A stretch of DNA of 64,000 nt from Nissolia schottii (Eukaryota > Streptophyta > Magnoliopsida > Fabales > Fabaceae): contig QANU01109454.1 of assembly GCA_003254905.1 (NCBI GenBank), positions 396,309-460,308 of the forward strand. The letters are read 5' to 3'. Shown here in pieces: positions 34,901 through 48,500 of the stretch (positions are counted from its first letter, which is position 1; each line of letters begins with the position of its first letter). Made by a program: the position numbers and the translations under genes. Below the pieces are notes generated by a model that was given only the letters and a program-made list of their open reading frames with translations, made no database searches and had not been told where the DNA came from.

Positions 34901-35074
34901 GGAAGTAATGAGAAGTGAGAGAGAGGACCTCTTCTCGCCGCCGGTGTAATACTCCTGAGGGGCATCGGGGTCGCTGTCGGAATCGGCGGAGGGACGGTTC
35001 AGATCGGAGAGGGTGCGGATTCTGCCAGCCCCACTGCTCGATGCTTTCTTGTTAGTGTCCCGTGACGACGACAT
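31955..35074 (-). CDS. PUX4-like: Plant UBX-domain protein, PUX3/PUX4 type (CDC48 adaptor)
   Basis: Four exons (minus): 35074-34929, 33404-33119, 32633-32538 and 32335-31955; all introns are GT..AG and phases agree, giving 302 aa, the usual length of Arabidopsis PUX3/PUX4. The start is the ATG at 35074 ([20 protein letters not shown]); an upstream in-frame GTG is not used. Order: a disordered Ser/Asp-rich N-terminus with the [11 protein letters not shown] motif; [14 protein letters not shown] and [11 protein letters not shown] (about 50-75); a SEP domain (about 108-175) with [17 protein letters not shown]; a Pro/Ala linker; and a C-terminal UBX domain (about 225-302) with [16 protein letters not shown] and the FP loop in MGFPPKVL. 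By family knowledge it binds the N-domain of CDC48/p97 and links it to ubiquitylated substrates or membrane fusion. It has no UBA domain. No frameshift is seen, so the gene looks functional. Confidence 0.93.
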
Positions 35075-35144
35075 TGAATTCACGCAAGCAAGAAAGCCAA
35101 ATACGAAGGATTCTCGTGTTTTTGGGTGAAAAACGAATGTTGCA

Positions 35145-35154
35145 TATATATAAT
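35145..35154 (-). promoter_or_regulatory. TATA box candidate of the UBX gene
   Basis: ATTATATATA on the minus strand lies about 75 bp upstream of the ATG at 35074, which would leave a 5' UTR of roughly 40 bases. This is position-based inference. Confidence 0.45.
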
Positions 35155-36506
35155 TGTCATTTAATTATATTACTATATTAAAAAAATATTAAATATATTT
35201 TTTATACTTATATTTTTATTATCTTTTACACGCTTTATACTAATTAATAATTATAACACTTATTATTTAAATTAATTTTTTATGATAGTGTCAATTAAAT
35301 AATTTGTTTTTTTTTTTTAAATGACAAAAAAAATGGACAGAGAATAAAAAACCTTGAGAATATAAAAGTAATAAAACATTACTCATTTTAGCATGAAGAT
35401 GATTTATAAATTGATGTGATAAGATGATATAACATTTTTTGTTAAATGTGTTTTTAGTCTTACATAATTTTTTAATTTTGTCTTTTATCCTTCATAATTT
35501 TTTTTGTTAAAAAAAATCTCATACTTTTTTTTTTCGTAAAGTTTTAATATTTATCATCATATTAAACTGTTGAAGACGCGAGAGAGGAGGAGGAGAGGAG
35601 CAGTGAAAGCACATGGATGAAGTCACTCCATTAGCAGCGGTGGGAGGCGGCTCACAGAGCCATAGCGGAGAAGAAAAAAACAAGCAGTGATGGGGGCAGC
35701 TCACAAAACTATAGCAGAGAAGAGGAAAACAACAAGAGTATGCTAAGAAACAGCATGAAACTAAACAGAGAAAATAATGGTTAGGTTAATTGTATAACAT
35801 GACTTACCATATGACTAAGTTAAGGCATTGTTATTAGTGATAGTTGAGCGTCACTGCTACTAGACCAAAAGAAAATATAAGGCTTTGTTTTTTTCTGCGA
35901 GAAGATACGAGGCATTCATTCATGGTGAGGTAATCGTGACAATATAAAATAAAATTGCATAAAATCAAATCTTAATTATATTTTTTTAAAATCTTAAATA
36001 CCCTAGCATATACGTGATTAAATTATAGTTTATAATGTACTAAAATTTTAAACCATTAATTATCAGTCCAATAGCAAATTCATAAGAATTTTTTTTTGCA
36101 TGCAACAGTCATAATTTTCTTACAGTAATTAAGTTCACACGAAATAATACACAGTTAGCAAAAAAATGTTTTTCCACTACCATGCGTAAGAATCGAATAC
36201 ACACCAATATGATTAAGAGACAAAATGATACAAATTCATAAGACAAGCCTTCTTCACAAGAAGTTTCAGCTCCATATCTAAACTAGCTTACTTTACATTT
36301 TAAATAAATCATCAGCTAAAATCTGCCTTCAGCTTTTCTCTTTAAAAATATAGTTTTAATAAAAATAAAATAAGCTAAACCTAACTCATCATTGCAAATG
36401 TCAAATGAAAAGATTATACATATAAATAAACTGAAATTAAAAGTAAAAAAAAAATTATAAAAAAACAGATACATATATCTTAAATTTTTCAGTTAAAAAA
36501 CAAATC
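35155..36506. other. Intergenic between the AAA gene 3' end and the UBX gene promoter
   Basis: AT-rich. GAGGAGGAG- and GCAGCTCA-type repeats lie near 35575-35725, where AGCAGTG and GGCAGCTCACA motifs occur twice about 60 bp apart. No gene is seen. The 3' UTR of the AAA gene should lie just below 36507. Confidence 0.5.
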
Positions 36507-39500
36507 TCAGTCGCTTAGTATCCTGCGGTGGGAAGAACTTCGGGACTTCCTGCCCGCAGTAGCACTGAGCAGCGCATTTTGCCGATTGGTGGCGGACTCT
36601 ATATATTCTTGCAAAGTTGGAAGAGTCGCTTGTTCACCATCTTTAGATACTTGTCCTCGAATAATCTGATCGACCAAGAACAGATGCTATTAAATGATGT
36701 CTCCAAAAGATTGGAAGTTGTAACATAAAATTGTGCTTACCTTCGATGCCCATGATCGTTCTGCTTGCTGACAAACATCTCTAATATCTCTTCCGGACAT
36801 ACTGAAATAATGAAAACGGGTCAACAGATAAGGGATGAAGAAAAATAGTGCAAAACAATATAGACATGACTGTAAATCGTGGCTGGTTACTAAAATCCAA
36901 TATTAAGAAGGCATGTTGTGGAACTCAAAAATTAGTCCAACTTACTCTTCTGTAGCTCTTGCCAGTTCATCTAGTTCGGGTTTGGTCAGATGCTTTGCGT
37001 ATTTGGATGCTATTTCTTGTCGATTATGATGATCAGGTAAGCCAAAAGGGATCATAGTATCGAACCGACTACAAGAAGAGAAACAGCTATTAGATTACTT
37101 GATAAACAAGTAACTTATTTGTAAGCATGATAAACACATGCTAAATTAGTAAGTAGTTAATAGTTAGTTAACTACCAAGTTGGTTAGTTACTTGTACATT
37201 ACTTGTATATAAATTGTACATTACTTGTAAAGCAATCCAATTTCAATGATTCAATCATTCATTCACTCATCTTTCTCTCTTTCTTTTCCTTCCCTCTGTT
37301 CTCTGCTATCTTTCAGAAAGCTGTTATGCTTTCTGCATACTGAATATGCAAGGTTTCTGGTTTAATATGGTCTCAGATGTGAGTTTTACACATTTCCACT
37401 TTCCTTCTTATCTTTCTTCATTGGAATCCATGGCTGCTGTTGCTGATTCCTTCTGCTATTGATCCTTGGCTGCTGTTGCTGTTTCCTTCGGTTGCTGATT
37501 TTGCTTTTCTGGTGTCTGGTTCTGCTTCTTCTCAAATACTATTGCACATTGAAGCTCCTGCATTTCCCCTGTCCTGCACCTTCTTTGGCTTGCAATTCTT
37601 GCTGAATTTTTTTTGCATCCATGGATCCATACACCTTGTCCTCTGCAGATCACCCAGGTCTGCTCCTAGTTTCTCAGCCATTGACGGAAGAAAACTATTT
37701 TTCTTGGGCTATATCAATGCAGTTAGCTCTCAATGCTAAAAGAAAATTTGGTTTTGTTGATGGTTATATTCCAAAACCTGAAGATCCTGCACTTGCTGAT
37801 TCTTGGCAATGTGTAAGTGATATAGTGAGTTTTTGGATCCTTAATTCCTTGTCCAAAGATATTGCCGCTAGTGTCATCTTTCATAACACTGCTTTGATCA
37901 ATGGAATGATTTGAAAGAGAGATTTCAGCATGGGAATGGTCCAAGAATTTTTCAATTGAAAAAGGCTTTGATGAATCTTCATCAAGGTAATCTCACTATT
38001 CTTCAATATTACACTAAATTCAAGACAATTTGGGAAGAACTGGGCTGCTATAGGCCTGTGCTGCTGAGTGATTGTGGTGGCAGCCAGCCTTACCATGATT
38101 TCTTGAAGATGGAACATGAGACTTGTTTTTTAATGGGTGGTCTTGATGATTCTTATTCCCAAATTAGAGGCCAGATTTTGCTCATGGAACCTATTCCACC
38201 AATTAGCAAAGTGTACTCTTTGTTGCTTCAAGAGGAAAAGCAAAGAGAGGTTGATCAAGCTCAACCTCAAACCCCTGGTGATTTAGCTTGTGCAGTAAGG
38301 CCTTCTAAGCCTTCTGATGCCAAGCTGAAGCAAGATAAAGAAGGATAAAAACAGTCCAAGATGTTCTAAGTGTGGTTGTCATGGCCATACCATCACTCAA
38401 TGCTATAAGATCATTGGTTATCCACCAAATTATGGCAAAAACAAGAACACACATGTTGCTGCTCACCAGGTTTCAGATTCATCTGCTCCTGCAAATTCAC
38501 AAGACTCCAATTCAATTGCTGCAGATTCACAACATGCCATTTCACTCACAGAAGCACAGATTCAGCAAGTGATGTCTCTCTTGAATGCTCAATCATGCCA
38601 TCCTGCAACTGAAGCAACTGCATCTATGGTTTCAGGTATGGTTTTCTCCACTTGTCACTTCAAATCACTTAGTGCTACAAATGCATGGATTTTGGACAGG
38701 GGTGCTACCTCTCACATTGCCTCCTCATTAAGCTTATTTAAGGCTCACTCTAGCATACAAAACTCCTTTGTTAAGCTACCTAATGGTGCATCTTTGCCTG
38801 TTCATGGCATTGGCAAAATTCAGGTCAATTCAAACTTGGTTCTCACTAATGTGTTATTTATACCAGACTTCATGGTTAACTTGATTTTTGTTTCTCAATT
38901 GACTAAACAGCAATCATGCTTAACTCATTTTGATGCACACTTTTGCATTATTCAAGACCTAAAATCTCTTAAAGTGATTGGTAAGGGTAGCTTGCTTGGT
39001 GGGTTATATGTTCTGCAGCAAGATTATTATGCTGCTGCTGCAATTCCTACTACTTCAGCCTGCACAAATTCTGTTTCAGTCAATACTTGGCATGCTAGAT
39101 TAAGTCATAGTTCAGATAAGATTCTATTAGACCTCACTAGTTTCATTTCCTTGCCAAATAAATTTTCCACTCATGCTTGTGACATTTGTCCACTTGCAAA
39201 ATTTAGGAGACTTTCTTTTGTTTCACATAATCACTTGTCCAAAAATCCCTTTGATTTGATACATTGTGACATTTGGGGACTATATCATGCTCCCACATAT
39301 AATGGAAAGAGATATTTTCTTATTATTGTTGATGATTGCACACGTTTTACTTGGACTTACTTACTACAAAATAAGGCGGAGGCTTCTGGTATCTTGATCA
39401 ATTTTTTCTCATTAATTGAAACTCAATTTCACACTAAGATCAAGAAATTAAGGTCTGACAATGCTAAAGAGCTAGCTATTGCAAATATTATGCAACAAAG

Positions 39501-42500
39501 GGGAGTGCTTCATCAATTTTCTTGTGTGGAAAGGCCTCAACAAAATTCAGTGGTTGAGAGAAAGCATCAACATCTGCTTAATGTTGAAAGAAGTTTGTTT
39601 TTTCAGTCCAAAGTACCTATTTCATTTTGGGGAGAATGCATTGCTGCAACAACTTTCTTAATTAACAGGTTGCCATCACCTATTCTACAACATCAATCTC
39701 TATATCAGTTGTTGTACCATCAAGCCCCAAATTATGACCAATTAAGGATATTTGGATGTCTATGCTATGCCTCAACTCTGCCTTCATCTAGGAACAAGTT
39801 TTTAGCTAGAGTTGTTCCTTGTGTTTTTGTTGGCTATCCTATTGGTTACAAAGGCTACAAGTTATACAATTTAGCTAGTAGAAAGTTCCTCATCAGCAAG
39901 GATGTGCTATTTCATGAGGATATTTTTCCTTTGAAAATGTAGCCTCAGTCACATGATCATCCTGTATCATTCCTTGATTCTGTTTTGCCATTGCCTACTA
40001 CTGATTTGCAAATTCAGCCACAGATTTTGATGCTTGCTACTGATGCTGCACCAGACTTGCCTCCTACTGATGCTGCATCTAATCCATCCACTCTTGAGCC
40101 ATCCTTGGTGCCTTCACAACAGACCAGGTCAGGGAGGATCATTAGAACCCTGCATATCTTCAGGATTATGCTTGTCATGCTATTAAATATCCTGTTGCCA
40201 ACCATGTCTCTTATCATAGACTCAATCCTTCTTACAAAGCCTTTGTGCATCAAGTGGATTTAGTTTTTGAGCCATCTTTTTATCATCAAGCTGTCAAATT
40301 TCCGGAGTGGCAAAAAGCAATGCAGGAAGAATTAAAAGCCATGGAAGACAATAAAACTTGGTTTGTTGTTCCTCTTCCTTTTGGACAGCATTCAATAGGC
40401 TGCAGATGGGTTTATAAAGTAAAATATATATACCTAATGGAGAGGTAGATAGATATAAAGCAAGGATGGTAGCTAAAGGATACACACAACAAGTTGGGAT
40501 TGATTTCATGGATAACTTTTCTCCTTTTGCCAAACTAACAACAGTAAGAGTACTTCTAAGCATTGCTGTAATCCAAAATTGGTCCCTCCTTCAATTAGAT
40601 ATCAACAATGCCTTTTTTAATGGCGATCTTTATGAGGAAGTCTACATGGATTTGCCTCAAGGCTACCAAGTTCAGGACAGCAAAGAGAAATCGGTATGCA
40701 AGTTCCACAAATCAATCTATGGACTAAGGCAAGCTTCAAGGCAATGGTTTCATAAGTTTTCCATCACCTTGATTGCAGGAGGATTCACTCAATCCAAGAA
40801 TGATTCCTCACTGTTTTCATTAGGCTCTAGAGCAAGCTTGGTCATCTTAGTTGTCTATGTGGATGACATTATAATTGCCAGCCTTTCCGATGTTAAAATT
40901 GCTAGTGTGCAATTGCAACTTCAGTCATGGTTCCTTGGCTTAGAGATTGCTAGATCTCCTAAATGTATATGCTTAAGCCAGCGCAAGTATGCACAGTCAC
41001 TACCAGAGGAAACTAAATTTTTTGATGCAAAACCAGCTAGCTTGCCCATGGACCCCAACCTAAAACTGAATGCTACTGATGGTGAATTACTAGATGACAT
41101 TTCCCTATACAGAAGGCTGATTGGGAGGCTAATTTACCTAACAATTTCCAGGCTTGAGATCACTTTTGCAATCAACAAGCTTAGCCAATTCATGTCTTCC
41201 CCAAGAATCCCTCACTTACATGTTGTCCTCCACTTGCTCAGGTACATCAAAGCAGCACCTGGCAGAGGTGTGTTCTTCAGCTCTCAATCCTCCTTAGCTC
41301 TGAAAGCTTATGCAGATTCAGATTGGAGGAGCTGCCCTAACACTAGAAGATCCACCACTGGCTTTTGTGTTTTTTTTGGGTGATTCATTGGTTTCTTAGA
41401 AGTCTAACAAGCAGGCTACAGTTTCCAAATCTTCAGCAGAAACTGAATATAGATCTTTATCTGCTGTAGCAAGTGAGGTGACTTGGCATGCTTTGCTTAA
41501 GGATTTTGAGGTTCCTTCTAACCCTGTAATGATGTTTTGTGATAATCAAGCTGCAATTCACATTGCCACCAATCCATCCTTCCATGAAAGGTCCAAGCAT
41601 ATAGAGATTGATTGTCACTTTGTGTGCGAAAAAGTGAATTCGGGTTTGATTGTCCTATCCCATCTCAAAGGCAAGCATCAATTGGCAGAGATGTTTACTA
41701 AAGCTTTGCCTTCAATTCAGTTCAATCTTCTGTTATCCAAGTTGGGATTGCTTGATATATACCTTCCAACTTGGGGGGGGGTATTAGATTACTTGATAAA
41801 CAAGTAACTTATTTGTAAGCATGATAAACACAAGCTAAATTAGTAAGAAGTTAGTTAATAGTTAGTTAACTACCAAGTTAGTTAGTTACTTGTACATTAC
41901 TTGTAATCTTGTATATAAATTGTACATTACTTGTAAAGCAATCCAATTTCAATGATTCAATCATTCATTCACTCATCTTTCTCTCTTTTTCTTTTCCTTC
42001 CCTCTCTGTTTTCTCTGCTATCTTTCTGATAACTGTTATGCTTTCTGCATACTGAATATGCAAGGTTTCTGGTTTAATAACAGCAGCTAGGATAAGATTT
42101 GATTGACCATGTGAACTTTGCTAGCCAAAGCAATTTGAATCCAAGCTCACCTGATTAATGCAGGGTCCAGGTCTTCCTTTCTATTTGTAGCAGCAATGAC
42201 AACCACTTTCTTATCCTGCTCAAAGCCATCTATCTGCAAAATTTATTCAGTCAAATTCCATAAAAAAAATTAAGCTTCCAGCAAGTTTTATATCATAAAG
42301 CAGTAGGCATCAAGATTAACCTGTCGCAATAATACTGACAATATTCTCCTGGTAGCTTCATGCATTTCATTCTCGCGAGCAGCAGCAAAAGAATCAATCT
42401 GCATCTCAAAAGGAATACAGAATCACAACAATATACAAAGCACTTAAAAAGAAAACTAAAAAGGGGCAAAGAGCAACTCCTCCGCAAAATTTCTTGCTTC

Positions 42501-45500
42501 ATTACCTCGTCCAAAAATATGATAGCACCATTAGGAAGATCGTTTGCAAGTGAAAACACTTTTCCTAGAAGACGTTCACTTTTACCATAATATTCAGACA
42601 TTATTGCCTCAAGTGGAACATATAGCAAAGGGACGCCCTGCCAAGTCAAATTATATGCTGCTTTCAGTTAACTGTACATTCAAGTTCAAAATACAAAATC
42701 ATGAATAATTATTCCCACATATTTTCTACTAAATTGAAGATCATTTCAGGACCACTATATTAAATCATGCTCACAACCATAAGCATCATTATTGAACGTT
42801 GCATGCCATTGAGAACCAGCTCATAAGGTGTCCACCTCCCCTAGCCAAAGGTTTGGTGTTCAATCCCCATCCCCTCTCCATTCCCAAAAGTCCCAGCTGG
42901 CAGGCCAACTCCCCTATTTACTATGTCCAAGTCTTTCAAAGACAACAACGGAAGCTTGAAGAAACTAAACTTCCTCTTGGATATTAATTTTGATCACAAA
43001 AACATTCGTAGAGTATAGTGGCGGAAGAACAACATCAAACATTTTTGCCTCGCCAAATGTAAAGTACAAAGCACAACCACAACAATCAGTAAACTAACTG
43101 AGCAACAGCCACTCAAATCAAATTGTTTAAGAATGAAACCTAATGTATGATTCTTTTCACATAAAAGGATACTTAGTACTATTGATCACCAATCCAGTTT
43201 AGCCCCATGAAAATCAGAAAATGCTATTTACAGATAAATGACAGCTGATCAACAAAAAATAGTAACATGCAAGTGGAACATATCCTGTCCGCTTAACATT
43301 AGGGCTGCTCACGGATCAGGTCAATCCGCAAAATCTGCAAAATCCGTCCAATCCGATGCATACGGATCATGTCGTATCGATTGGCGGGTCAACGGGTCGG
43401 ATGACCTAACAAAAAATCCTTAAAAGGGTCGGATGGCGGATTCGAAAATTTCAAATCCTCCAAATCCGACCTGATCGATTAATTAAAAAAATATATAATT
43501 ACTAAAAATTAAAAAAACCTAAAATCTCTCAGCCCTCACTGTCACAATGTCCCTTCCTCTTCCCCTCTTCCTCACCAGGACCTGGACCTTGTCACTTCCT
43601 CTTCGTCTCCTTCCCTTCCTCAGATTTCTCTCCATCTCCATGGACGAGAAGCTCTGCATGCGAACTCTTCCTCTCCGGCTCCTCTCTTCCCTTCCCAAAA
43701 CAAAAATCCCTAACTCTTCCGTCTTCCCTTCCTTCCTTTATTCCTCAGGCAAACAGGTATGTCTTCCCTTCCTTCCATCTTCTGACATTGTTTAGTCAGA
43801 AAGAATCTTTGAGAGGTTCGTTCCAAAGGTAATCTTCAATCTTCACAACATTGTTTAGTCAGAGAATCTTTGAGAGGTTCGTTCCAAAGGTAATCTTCAA
43901 TCTTCACTTTTGTTCCTTCTCTTCTCTTCGCTTATCTCTTGTTCTTCCTTTTTCAAACCCTAACTTCTTCTCCGCTCTTAACTCTCATTTTGGGATCTTC
44001 CATGCCAAACCAAAGCTTCTTTTTTTACCCACCCCAAATTCTCATCCCATCGACCTTCTAATTGAACACAATTTCTGAATTTTTTTTTTTGTTGATAATT
44101 TTTTTTTCCAAGTTATAGGCTCTCAGCACTTGCGGATCACATCATCATCTATTAGGGAAAGTAACTTCTATCTGTTGATTTTGCCTATGCTTCTCTGATG
44201 CTCTTATTTTTCATGCTTCTCTACTGTTGGTTTCTTTGGTTAATTTTGGCGAATTTTCCCATAACAAAAAATTCCCCTTTGATCTTTGCTGTTAGGAAAT
44301 ATGGAAAGTTGTCAAATTTTCCCATAACAATATCACCTTGTTGTCAGAAATGAAAAGCTTCATACCTTCTGAAATAAGTTGTGAGGAGGGAAATAAAATT
44401 TAGGTTAAGTTGATTTTGGTATGACTTGTTCTTTTATATGTTTAGAGAACTAGATGAAATGATTAGAGTTTAGATGAGTTGTTTTGAGAGTTAGATGGAA
44501 TTGGATATTAGAAAGTTGATACTTTGTCTTTGTGAAATGCTTTATTTGGGTTTTGTTCTATATTGTAAATGTGCATATATGTCCATGCTAACATTTGGAT
44601 TTTTTTTTTTAATTATGTGTTTTAAATTTGTGCAGAGGGCTGCTGTGGTTAGGCAAGAGCTTGCTAAGTTGAAGACGACCGCAACTTAGGCATTAATTTG
44701 TAGTTTAATGTTAAAATTTTGTTATGGATTCACTTCATTAAGTACACTTTGGTGTTGTGAGCTTTTTAATATATCAGTCAAACAATTGGAATGAAAGTTG
44801 AGTTTTATTTTTCTAAATGTTAGGGATTGTTAATATATCATAACTGAATTTTGAAATTTGAATTTGGAACAAGTTTTTCTAATTTTTTTTAAAAAAAGTA
44901 ATTGGTTATCCACCAATCTAACCCGTTTACTATCGGATTGGGTCGGATTGGATAGCTTAGCCGAAAAGTTGAAATCCGATCCGACTGATCCGCCTGTCAG
45001 ATTGGTTGGTCGGATAGGCTTGCTGGTCGAATCCGATCCGATCCGAAACATGAGCAACCCTACTTAACATCATATCATACACAAGTCACTAAGACTGTGT
45101 TTGATTGCTGAGACAGACTGGAATACAGAGACATGTAGACAGAGACATACAAGTTAGTCTTGTATTCTGTTTGATGACAGTGTACAAGACACACTTATTT
45201 GTATTTATATCTTGTTTAGTTTAATATAGACAAGATAGAAACTACACACCAAATAACTTAAAATACTCTTATTGCATTAATTTAATAGGGAAAAAACAAA
45301 AAAAACCACATTATCTTAATCTAAAAAATGGTGTCCTCGTGTCTTGTCCCCGTGTTCCAGCAAAACGGAGGTACAGAAAATACGCAAATTTTTTGTCTTG
45401 GAACACAAATTTTTGTGCTTGTCTCAGTAAATAAACAGGATTTTTGTCCCTGTGTTTCAGTATTTCTGTCTTATCTCAGTAAACAAATGTTGCCTAAAGT

Positions 45501-48500
45501 CTCAAAGACACAAAGTCAGTTGAGGACCAGGCAAGATATTCAGAAACCATGCAACAGCTATAATAATAGATTTAAAAGCAGCATACCGCTTGATTAGCAA
45601 TAACACGAGCACAGGAAGTTTTCCCTGTACCTGAAATCATACAAAAGGTACGTCAAAATATCGTGTATATAACTGGAAGAACAATAACTAAATGTAGTAC
45701 AATTATACTCTTCTTGCAAAATTAAGAATCCAATTTCATAGAAAAATAGCTTGCCGGATGTTTCTTTATCAAAACAGCATTATGATTGCCTACTCAATGC
45801 CTAGGATCCAGTACTAGAAATAATAATAATTTAAAGATCATTTGTATATTTATATTTCACAAGGAAAATATGCATGTAAATAGCTTCATGTTGAATTTAT
45901 CTACAAACCACACAAAACTATCTACACAAACAGAGAGATGAAAATTTTTCACCACTTTTATAGACCATTTTCCCACAAAGGGCTTACCATTTTTAAGAAA
46001 CTAATAATTCAGGAGAGGTTCTTGAACAAGTTCCTCGAATTTTTTTCAATCTATTCTTACAAAAGTTAGCATGAAGGCTAAAATAACACACCTGGGGGGC
46101 CTTCAAACAGCACAGCTCGAGGCCGGTTTGACTCAAACTTATGACGAGTCGCTCGAGCAATATCATCATATACTTCAGGACTATGCATAGCCAATAGTAT
46201 CGTATCTTCTATTACTCTGAAAAACAAACAAGCCAAGTGCCAACAGAGAATATGAAGGTATTGTAAATAAACATGATACAAAAAAAGGAAATGGATTAAA
46301 AAAATTGCATTGCTACAATTCAATAATAAGAAAAGTGATTAAACCATTCAAACTTGTTGAGAATAACTGCCTAATCTCCTTTCTCTTAAACGTTCAAATA
46401 CAACTTAGTATCTAATCCTTACACAGAATAGGCACATACAGTGCCTCAATTAACACAAAAATATGCTGTGACCAAACAAGGTTTCCTGAAATACAACACA
46501 TAATGTATAACTGTGGTCGAGTCAAGTTATGTAGTTAATAGTTCCAGGAGATATTAAAAAATTGAATTAGATATCTATTTTAGTTTGATCCACTAGCAAC
46601 TCATGTATCAAAACCAAAAAGTTGAAAAGCTTCTTCAGAAACATTTGCTTTACAAAGTGAATAAAACATTTATCTGGTCAGAAAATAAACGTTGTACTTC
46701 CATATTTACATACCGTTTTTGATGCTCATACCCAGCAATGTTGTCCCATGATATCTCACCATTTGATATACCTATGGGTTCATTGAGTCCATAAATTCTC
46801 ACTCCCATGGCCTCAAGACTAGAAATGGATTTATCTACAGATGGCAACTGTGGGGTCTCTTCCCTTGGCTTTCTTTCCAGGGAATTTCTTTGTCCAATCT
46901 TGCTACCAGCTAATTGTAAAACAGTGATGAAAGCATCAAGCTCTTCAGGACTCAAGTTCCCTTGCTTAATAAATTCAATTTCCTGCAATATTGGCAGAAG
47001 GAGAAAATTTCTGATGAGTGATGACCACTTTTGTTACCTCTAAATGCACAAAAGCACAATATGTGAAGACAAATACAAAATTAGATACTGACAGCTTTAT
47101 CTGCGCCAATGAGAGAATGAAATATGAGTATGCAAAGGTCTCCATCATGTGCATTTACATCTGTCAGAGATGGATCATTCTCTTGAATATGCTTTTGCTT
47201 GGACGGATGCGTAAGGGTAAGCTGCCAAGCAACTGTACTGGATAGTTTGCAAGAAACATTGAGGATTTTAACATTATAGGTACACTACTATATTGTAAAC
47301 ATGCACACAAACATTCCCTAAATGACAGAAATGAGAATGAACACCTGTCCCAAGCGCGCAATAACATATCTGAACCACCACCATGCCCTTCAGCTTTCAG
47401 TCCAAGATTTGCAGTAAGATTTGCAATAAGTTGCGAAACTTCACAAGCAGGAGGTACTTGAAACTTAACACTGACCTGTAATAGTAATGTTAACCATCAC
47501 ATATAGTTTGAATTCCATTGTAGGAAAAGAACACCATCAAAATTAGGACACAGTACAATGTGTCCCCTAGACAAAGTTATTGAAGAAAAAGAGAGGATGA
47601 AATTAAACCATATCACACATGATACCATATGAAGTTAAAGGGGCTAATAAGATATCCTGCGTGCCATTTAAAGTTATATTGAATGCCATCTTGTAAAGGG
47701 ACAGATTGACAAACAAATTTGTCTTGTAATCAGATTAGACACTGCTAAAGAAATGTGGTGTGCTTAATTCTAACACAATCAAGGACCATTTACACAAATA
47801 TCTAAAAGCAGTACAGACACTGATAAAAGCTGTTAAAACCCGTCCTCGTATTTCCACATTCAAACCAAGGATTGAAAAGAAACTTCATATCTATTTCAAC
47901 TAAGCCTCCTTCTTTTGATAACAGGACTAACATTCCAGACATAAACCACAAAGAAACCATCACAAATTTCTTCGAGCTAAATAGTTGTTGTTTTCCATTG
48001 AACCCCCTAACATTTCATTTCAACTAAGTAATTCATATGAGCCAAATCATGGAATAGCAAAATGCAACTAACCTTTTGGCCTTTAACAGCAACAGTGTAG
48101 CGAGGATAAGAGCCGTATCGAACTCCTCTCTTCCTAAGCAGCTCCTCAATTCGCTCTCGTTCTTTCCTCGCAACTCCTTGCACATCCTCACTACCACGAT
48201 CCGCATCTGCATACGCCGTTTCTACCAATCCAATCCCGAAGATTCCAGCTAACACGGCCGGAAGCAACGAATACGGTCCCGTATCTTCACCCGAAACTTC
48301 GGAACCCGAAACTCGAGACGCGGTGGGCCAAGCAAGCTCAGATTCTACACACACACAAAATCACCGTTAAGCTAATTTTGCCAAGTGAAAATCGCAGGAA
48401 CGAAATTCAGAGGCGATGAATCAGAAGTGGAGAATCGTTGAGAAAGAGGAACTTACTGTGATAGAGAGAAGGTGGAAGGGGGCGTGAGGAGCGAGGAGTT

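Larger units (their letters stand above)
37088..42079 (+). mobile_element. Complete Ty1/copia retrotransposon in intron 10 of the AAA gene
   Basis: A 4992-bp element with a 280-bp 5' LTR and a 298-bp 3' LTR, near-identical apart from small indels, and a 5-bp ACAGC duplication. It lies antisense to the host gene. The LTR termini are TATTA...TAATA, not TG...CA. Inside, in order: a primer site, gag with a CCHC knuckle, protease, integrase, reverse transcriptase and RNase H, the copia order. At least five frameshifts or stops (near 37905, 38346, 39940, 40445 and 41380) break the polyprotein, so it is not autonomous now. Host exons on both sides (37068 and 42151) are intact. Confidence 0.95.

Noticed and set aside
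35074-35083. Upstream GTG start (MNS...) for the UBX gene
   Set aside because: Codon is GTG on the minus strand; the ATG three codons later gives the usual PUX N-terminus.
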